Assembly: GCF_013409365.1 (NCBI RefSeq)
Contig: NZ_JACCBA010000001.1
Location: 2,046,001 to 2,110,000, forward strand
Direction: 5' to 3'
Length of the DNA stretch: 64,000 bases
Source: Actinomadura luteofluorescens
Lineage (GTDB): Bacteria; Actinomycetota; Actinomycetes; Streptosporangiales; Streptosporangiaceae
The translations under genes were made by a program, and so were the position numbers. Shown here one piece after another: positions 59,356 to 64,000 of this stretch (position 1 is the stretch's first letter; every line of letters begins with the position of its first letter). The notes beneath the pieces were generated by a model. It had not been told where the DNA came from. It saw only the letters and a program-made list of their open reading frames with translations, and searched no databases.

Positions 59356-59441
59356 CTATACCGAGGATGCTAGCTTCGCCGGGTCGCACCGCGACGGCAC
59401 CGCCCTCGGGCGGTGTCAGTGCAGCTCAGAGGGAGAAAGCA

Positions 59442-60290
59442 ATGATCGTTGTCATGGGTGCCACGGGGAACGTCGGGCGGCCGCTCGTGCGGGCGCTGGC
59501 CGAGGCGGGCGAGCGGGTGACGGCGGTGTCGCGCACCGATCCCGGCGACCTGCCCGAGGGCGTCGCGCACCGCGCGGCCGACCTCGCCGAGCCGGAGACC
59601 CTCCGGCCCGTCCTCGACGGGGCGGACGCGCTCTTCCTGCTCATCGCCGGGCCCCTGCTCGGCTCGCCCGAGGACCTGGACCCGCGTGCCGTCCTGGACG
59701 TGGTGAAGTCCGCCGGTGTGGAGCGGGTCGTCCTGATGTCGTCCCAGGGCGCCGGAACGCGCCCGACGGCGCACGGCCACAGCCACCTCCGGGCGTTCGA
59801 GGACGCCGTCCGGGAGTCGGGGGTCGCCTGGACGATCCTGCGGCCCGGCGGCTTCGACAGCAACGCGTTCGCGTGGGCGGAGCCGATCCGCGCCCACCGG
59901 GCGGCCGCGGCGCCGTTCGCCGACGTCGCACTGCCGTTCGTCCACCCGTCCGACATCGCCGAGGTCGCGGCCGCGGTCCTGCGGGAGGGCGGGCACGAGG
60001 AGCGCGTCTACGAGCTGACCGGGCCCGCCCCGGTCACGCCGCGGGAACGGGCGCGGACGATCGGCGACGCGCTCGGCGAGCCGGTGGCGTTCACCGAGCA
60101 GACCCGGGAGGAGGCCCGGGCGCAGATGACGGCGTTCATGCCCGCGCCGGTCGTCGACGGCACCCTCGACATCCTCGGCGAGCCGACCGAGGCCGAGCGT
60201 CGCGTCAGCCCCGACGTGCGGAAGGTGCTCGGACGCCCGGCCCGGTCCTTCGCGCGATGGGCCGAGGAGAACCTCGCGGCGTTCCGCTGA
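59442..60290 (+). CDS. NmrA-like NAD(P)-binding reductase
   Basis: 282 residues, atypical SDR fold. The cofactor loop is MGATGNVGRPLVRALAEAG, then RAADLAEPETLRPVLDGADALFLL, VVLMSSQGAGTRPTA and WTILRPGGFDSNAFAWAEPI. The missing YxxxK makes it NmrA/HSCARG-like, either a redox sensor or a quinone oxidoreductase. The family is often divergent from an HxlR regulator, as here. The ATG at 59442 follows GAGGGAG. Its stop is within two bases of the convergent histidine kinase gene. Confidence 0.9.
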   Translation: MIVVMGATGNVGRPLVRALAEAGERVTAVSRTDPGDLPEGVAHRAADLAEPETLRPVLDGADALFLLIAGPLLGSPEDLDPRAVLDVVKSAGVERVVLMSSQGAGTRPTAHGHSHLRAFEDAVRESGVAWTILRPGGFDSNAFAWAEPIRAHRAAAAPFADVALPFVHPSDIAEVAAAVLREGGHEERVYELTGPAPVTPRERARTIGDALGEPVAFTEQTREEARAQMTAFMPAPVVDGTLDILGEPTEAERRVSPDVRKVLGRPARSFARWAEENLAAFR

Positions 60291-60291
60291 G

Positions 60292-61341
60292 TCAGCGGGC
60301 GAGCGGGAGCCAGAGCACGAGCCGGGCGCCGTAGGCACCGTCGGCGACCCGCACGGTCCCGCCGTGGGCGGCGGCGATCTCCCGCGCGATCGGAAGGCCG
60401 AGGCCGCTGCCGCCCTTGTCGCGGCTGCGGGCCGGGTCCAGGCGGGCGAAGCGCTCGAAGACGCGGTCCCGGTCGGCGAACGGGATGCCCGGGCCGTCGT
60501 CGTGCACCTCGACGACGGCCCCGTCGCCGTCGGCGCGCGCCTCGACCTCGATCTGCGCGGCGGCGTAGCGCTCGGCGTTGGCGAGCAGGTTGCGCACCGC
60601 GCGGCCGAGCCGCTGCCGGTTGCCTCCGACGATGAGGCCCGGCTCGACCTTCACCACCATCGGGACGGGCGGGCTGCGCAGCCCGGCCTCCGCCTCCACC
60701 AGCGCCCCGAGGTCGATGGCCTCCTGGGCGGGGATGTCGCCGGAGTCGATGCGGGCGAGGACGAGGAGGTCCTCGACGATCCGGTGCAGCCGGTCGATGT
60801 CGGCCAGGGAGCGGCGCAGGGTGTCCACGGCGTCGCCGTCGTCGGGGGCGGCGAGGGCCAGCTCGATGCGGGTGCGCAGCCCGGTGATCGGCGTGCGCAG
60901 CTCGTGCGAGGCGTCGGAGATGAACGCGCGCCGCTGCTCGACCGCGTCCTCCAGCCGGGCGAGCAGCTCGTTGACGCGCTCGGCCAGCCGCTCCGCCTCG
61001 TCTCCCGTGGCGGGGACGGCGACGCGCCCGGACCCGCCGTCCCCGGCGAGCCTCTCCAGCTCCCGCCGGAGCCGTTTCACCGGCCGGAGCGCCCCCCGCG
61101 CGGAGTGCGCCACCCCCCAGCGGGCCGACGCGACGGCCACCGCCGCCAGCGCGGCCATGACGGCCGCGAGCACCCCGGGGCGGCCCACACCGGCGAGCGC
61201 GTAGAGAACGGCGGCCGCCACCGCCACCGCGGCCACCATGAGTGAGCCGAGTGCGGCGACCGTCGCCGACGTCACACGCGCCCGCAGGGGGCGGGGCCTG
61301 GGCGGCCGGACTCGCCGATCATCGACGTTCCTGGCCGACAT
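60292..61341 (-). CDS. Sensor histidine kinase without an adjacent response regulator
   Basis: 349 residues. Two closely spaced membrane helices (about 27-49 and 55-74) leave almost no extracytoplasmic loop, so it may sense within the membrane. A HAMP segment follows, then HisKA with SDASHELRTPITGLRTRIELAL (His near 146), N-box RNLLANAERYAAAQIEV, DDGPGIPFADRDRVFERF and GGSGLGLPIAREIAAAHGG. All kinase motifs are intact. No response regulator lies on either side within the window, making it an orphan. AAGGAAGC precedes the ATG at 61341. Confidence 0.9.
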   Translation of the reverse strand: MSARNVDDRRVRPPRPRPLRARVTSATVAALGSLMVAAVAVAAAVLYALAGVGRPGVLAAVMAALAAVAVASARWGVAHSARGALRPVKRLRRELERLAGDGGSGRVAVPATGDEAERLAERVNELLARLEDAVEQRRAFISDASHELRTPITGLRTRIELALAAPDDGDAVDTLRRSLADIDRLHRIVEDLLVLARIDSGDIPAQEAIDLGALVEAEAGLRSPPVPMVVKVEPGLIVGGNRQRLGRAVRNLLANAERYAAAQIEVEARADGDGAVVEVHDDGPGIPFADRDRVFERFARLDPARSRDKGGSGLGLPIAREIAAAHGGTVRVADGAYGARLVLWLPLAR

Positions 61342-61590
61342 GCTTCCTTTGTACGTACGCACCACCCAAAAGAGGGCAAAGCGCCTGGCCGGTCACCGCA
61401 TAACCTGCCGAAAGGCGGTCATGGACCGGCGCCCCCGCAGCACCGGCTGCCGCGCATACCCCGAGGGTCCGCGACCCGCAGGGCGACACGTGAGGCTTTG
61501 CCGCCCTTTTCACCTTCCGTAGCGGCGACAACACGCTTGCCCGCCTATAAAGGAGGCTGTGAAGGCGACTCCCACCGGGGGGATGGAGAC
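61342..61590. other. Divergent region between histidine kinase and zinc-ribbon genes
   Basis: A 249-bp promoter region containing a GTACGTAC stretch near 61350 and a CTATAAAGG segment near 61546-61554 that could be a -10-like element for the plus-strand gene. No gene seen. Confidence 0.4.
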
Positions 61591-61890
61591 ATGGGCCAGA
61601 CGGGCGAGCCGGTCGTCGACCCGCGAGGGTTGAGCACGGCTCAGCGCCTGGGCGACGCGTGCGTCGTCTGCCGCAAGAGGTGGCCCCGGCCGCGCGTCCG
61701 CGTCGGCCGCCTGCCGGACTCGTCAGGGGTGTTCGCGTGCGACGACTGCGCACCCGCCCCGCCGGTACCCCGCGCACGGCGGGGCCCCCGGGAGCCGCTC
61801 ACGGGCGCCGGACCGGCGGTGGGGGAGCCGCCGCCGGCGCGGACGGCGGCAGGCGCCGCCGTCATGGAGGTCTCTCCAGGGAGAGGGTGA
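61591..61890 (+). CDS. Small zinc-ribbon-like protein
   Basis: 99 residues. Two CxxC pairs (CVVCRKRWPRPRVRVGRLPDSSGVFACDDC, Cys residues near 24, 27, 48 and 51) should bind one zinc ion. The rest is Pro/Arg/Ala-rich and probably disordered. It could bind nucleic acid or another protein; there is no named family I can assign. The ATG at 61591 follows GATGGAGA. Transcription diverges from the orphan histidine kinase. Confidence 0.65.
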   Translation: MGQTGEPVVDPRGLSTAQRLGDACVVCRKRWPRPRVRVGRLPDSSGVFACDDCAPAPPVPRARRGPREPLTGAGPAVGEPPPARTAAGAAVMEVSPGRG

Positions 61891-61981
61891 CCTGGGCGTT
61901 TCGGGGGGAAGCCCGGGACCACCCGTCAGGCGCGCCCGGCTGGGGGCGGTCGGGCGCGCCGGAGAGACTCCCGCGCGGGCC

Positions 61982-63187
61982 TCAGGCCTTGGTGGCCTGG
62001 ATCCAGGTCCGCGTCCACTCCGCGTAGTCGGTGCAGTCCTTCTTGCCCGACTCGCCGCCGCACGCCTTCGACGGCGCGTGCGCGAAGACGATCTTGTTGA
62101 GGTAGTCGCGGTCGCCGACGTGGTAGGCGGCGCAGAACCCGGACTTGAGGCGGTCGCCCGAGCACGCCTGCGGGTTGGCGGGCGCCACCCCCGTCCACTC
62201 GGCGACCTGCTGCTGGACGTCCGGCGAGGCCGTCCACTGGAGCCACTGGTACATGCAGTTGGGGTGCTGGACCCTGGCGCCGATCATCCACGCGTCCATC
62301 CACCCGGTCGCGCCCTCCGAGGGGATGACGCCCTGGACGGGCCGCGACGCGCGGTTCAGCACGTCCACGTGGTAGGGCCACCCCTGGCCGAGCACCGCCC
62401 GGCCCCCGGCGAACGCGCTGACGGCGTCGGCAGGAAGGTCCCAGTACTCCCCCACGTACGGACGCTGCCGGGCCAGGACCCGCCCGGCCGCGGCGAGCTG
62501 CGCCGGCGTCAGCGCGTAGGGGTCGCGGATCTTGAGCTTGCGCTGCCGGCCCTTGAGGTAGAGCGCGGCCTCGGCGATCGCGAGCGGGCTGTCCCGCATG
62601 ACGATCTTCCCGGCGTAGCGGCGGGCCTGGCCGGGGTCGAACAGCGCGGCCCAGCTCGCCGGCGGCGGCACGGTCCGGGCGTCGTACATCAGCAGGTTGG
62701 AGCCCCACACGTACGGCAGGCCGTAGTGCTTGCCGTCGCGCTCCAGGAGCTTGCGCAGCTTCGGTTCGAGCTTCTTGTAGCCGTCCACGAGGTCGGGGTT
62801 GATCGGGACGACCTGGTTCTCCTCGACCAGCCGCCCGGCGACCTCCGGTGGCGCGGCGACGCCGTCGTAGCGGCGGTTCCCGTCGCGCATGAGGTCGGCC
62901 ATCTCCTCGGCCGTCTTGACGACCTTCATACCGATCTTGCAGCCGGTGCGCTCCTGGAAGGGCGTGACCCAGTCCACGCGCGGGTCGGTGCCGCCGCTCT
63001 CCACCCAGCCGGGCAGCGTGAGGAGGTTCAGCGTCCCCTCGCCGGGGCCGAGGGTGCTCACCACCTTGGCGACGCCGACGGGCTTGTCGTCCCCGCCGCT
63101 GCACGCGCCGAGCAAGGCGGCGCCGAGCGCCGCGGCCGCCGCCAGGGCCGTCGTCGTCCTGACCCGTGCCGTGGCCCTGCGCCGCAT
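61982..63187 (-). CDS. Extracellular solute-binding lipoprotein (PotD/spermidine-putrescine type)
   Basis: 401 residues. The signal peptide (TTTALAAAAALGAALLGAC) ends in a lipobox with Cys near residue 29. The mature part is a two-lobe binding protein of the PotD type: GTLNLLTLPGWVESGGTDPRVDWVTPFQERTGCKI, YGLPYVWGSNLLMYDARTV, IAEAALYLKG and VLGQGWPYHVDVLNRASRPVQGVIPSEGATGWMDAWMI. GGGAG 5 bases before the ATG at 63187 decides the start over a GTG at 63223. No permease or ATPase gene is nearby, so it works with components encoded elsewhere. Confidence 0.88.
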   Translation of the reverse strand: MRRRATARVRTTTALAAAAALGAALLGACSGGDDKPVGVAKVVSTLGPGEGTLNLLTLPGWVESGGTDPRVDWVTPFQERTGCKIGMKVVKTAEEMADLMRDGNRRYDGVAAPPEVAGRLVEENQVVPINPDLVDGYKKLEPKLRKLLERDGKHYGLPYVWGSNLLMYDARTVPPPASWAALFDPGQARRYAGKIVMRDSPLAIAEAALYLKGRQRKLKIRDPYALTPAQLAAAGRVLARQRPYVGEYWDLPADAVSAFAGGRAVLGQGWPYHVDVLNRASRPVQGVIPSEGATGWMDAWMIGARVQHPNCMYQWLQWTASPDVQQQVAEWTGVAPANPQACSGDRLKSGFCAAYHVGDRDYLNKIVFAHAPSKACGGESGKKDCTDYAEWTRTWIQATKA

Positions 63188-63653
63188 GTCGCTCCCGATC
63201 CGTGCCAGGGCCCTCCCCCTCACGAACGGGCCCGTCGGCGCAGCGTAGCGTCTCCGTGGCCGCCGGGCGCACGGACCCCGCTCGCGGACGGCGGCGCCGG
63301 AGGCCTCCGGCCGCCGATGCGCGGGTCGCGGCGGACGCCGGCGATGTGATCGCCGGTTTCGCGGAATTTTCCCGCCGACCCATGGCCGGTGCGGCCGGAA
63401 TTACCGAAGATCGCGACTCAACTGTCGCCCGGCGGGCTTTCCCAAGGGTGACAGTGCCATGACCATTGCCGCGCGCTTTGCTGCGAATTTCCGGCCCGGT
63501 CACGGAGAGGGAGTCCGCCGGGCCCCGGAAGGACGGTGGGTGCTGGCGTCCGCGCCATACACGGAGGTTGCTGGAGAGGATATGGCGCGGGCCTGCGTCC
63601 TGCCCGGGGCCGCGGCGGCACCGGTGGGCGTGGTGGGGGTGGGGAACAGCGGA
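63188..63653. other. Intergenic region with two inverted repeats
   Basis: About 466 bases with no supported gene. CCGGCGAT-GTG-ATCGCCGG (63338-63356) is a short hairpin. CGCGCCATA (63551-63559) pairs with TATGGCGCG (63581-63589) across 21 bases. The left part must hold the promoter of the PotD-like gene. Reading frames here are Pro/Arg-rich shadows. Confidence 0.5.
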
Positions 63654-64000
63654 TCACCGTGCGGTGCCGCCCGGCCACGCGATCACCGGTACCCGGCCGG
63701 ACGGCGGCGGTGTGACGCCCTCGAGACGGAGGAGGTTCGAGGGACGCCGCACGTCCTGCCGGGTGTCATGGAACGGCCGGGGACGGCCGCCGGGGGGCGG
63801 GGGCCCGCCGGCCGCCCGCCGCGCCGGAGCGGCGCCCGAGACCACCTCGATCCGCGCGATGAGCCGCTGCGGAGTCTCGGCCTCGAGGAAGTCCCCGACG
63901 TCGCGGTCCCGGGGCGGCAGCGCCCACCAATGGCCGGTGAACAGGCCGAACCAAATGGTCCAGCCCGGGAATCGCCTTCCGAGCGCGTCCACTTCGGCGG
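63654..64000 (-). CDS. Small protein with FPG..WFG....WWAL motif, cut by the window end
   Basis: At least 112 residues; the N-terminus probably lies beyond the right edge, since the frame stays open past the GTG at 63992. The conserved part RRFPGWTIWFGLFTGHWWALPPRDRDVGDFLEAETPQRLIARIE matches the small protein at 23628-23858 in spacing and key aromatic residues. The remaining about 65 residues are Pro/Gly/Arg-rich and unlike the other copy. Function unknown. The N-terminal helix seen in the other copy would be expected just outside the window. Confidence 0.65.
   Translation of the reverse strand, partial: AEVDALGRRFPGWTIWFGLFTGHWWALPPRDRDVGDFLEAETPQRLIARIEVVSGAAPARRAAGGPPPPGGRPRPFHDTRQDVRRPSNLLRLEGVTPPPSGRVPVIAWPGGTAR

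Noticed and set aside
63418..63678. 86-codon minus-strand frame
   Set aside because: Pro/Arg-rich, no ribosome site, overlaps the conserved small protein gene; judged a shadow.

Overview
The window is very GC-rich, gene-dense actinobacterial DNA. GTG and TTG starts are common, terminator hairpins lack U-tracts, and there is F420/LLM-type, KstR2-type and DUF4439 content. The gene content fits Streptosporangiales, with a Thermomonosporaceae/Actinomadura-like organism as my best guess. That is an inference from gene families, not a measured placement. I saw no rRNA, tRNA, CRISPR array, transposase or prophage gene.

Two conserved chromosomal blocks bracket the window. At the left edge, the first codons of a minus-strand gene (probably rimP) diverge from a DUF4439 ferritin-like gene. 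At 55-59 kb lie dxr, the site-2 protease gene rseP/rip1 and ispG (MEP isoprenoid pathway plus intramembrane proteolysis). The GNAT gene that normally follows ispG is at 48.7-49.5 kb, separated from it by three tandem secreted tripeptidyl-aminopeptidase-like genes.

Layout: 0-5.6 kb, DUF4439 protein, coiled-coil protein, TRM11-like methylase, HAD phosphatase, secreted beta-propeller-like protein and a small acidic protein. 5.6-7.8 kb, MprF-flippase-like membrane protein behind a SigR-type promoter, and a flavin reductase. 7.8-13.3 kb, a xylFGH-type sugar ABC transporter with a second ATPase and a ROK repressor. 13.4-14.3 kb, a C-rich, G-quadruplex-prone, degenerate repeat tract without credible genes. 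14.3-20.4 kb, small and membrane proteins, secreted M14 carboxypeptidase, PTH2-like hydrolase and HAD. 20.5-24.9 kb, KstR2 with its operator, MMPL transporter and small proteins. 25-36 kb, DUF2156 acyltransferase, beta-lactamase-like esterase, endonuclease V, three TetR regulators with their partner genes (SDR, amidase with a frameshift, FAD monooxygenase), SH3 protein and DinB protein. 36-45.3 kb, two-component system, MHS transporter, thioesterase, DUF4870 protein, LLM oxidoreductase, PP2C-like protein, cyclase, HipA-like kinase and a frameshifted DUF3037 gene. 45.3-48.6 kb, two paralogous HTH proteins flanking a subtilase. 58.9-64 kb, HxlR/NmrA pair, orphan histidine kinase, zinc-ribbon protein, PotD-like lipoprotein and a partial small gene.

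Most genes act as regulator/target pairs with operators visible in the shared promoter regions: TetR/amidase, TetR/monooxygenase, HxlR/NmrA, KstR2 autoregulation and ROK/xyl. Convergent pairs often overlap by a few bases at their 3' ends or share a bidirectional terminator. Two genes (amidase, DUF3037) each carry a single extra base. They are either recent pseudogenes or sequence errors.
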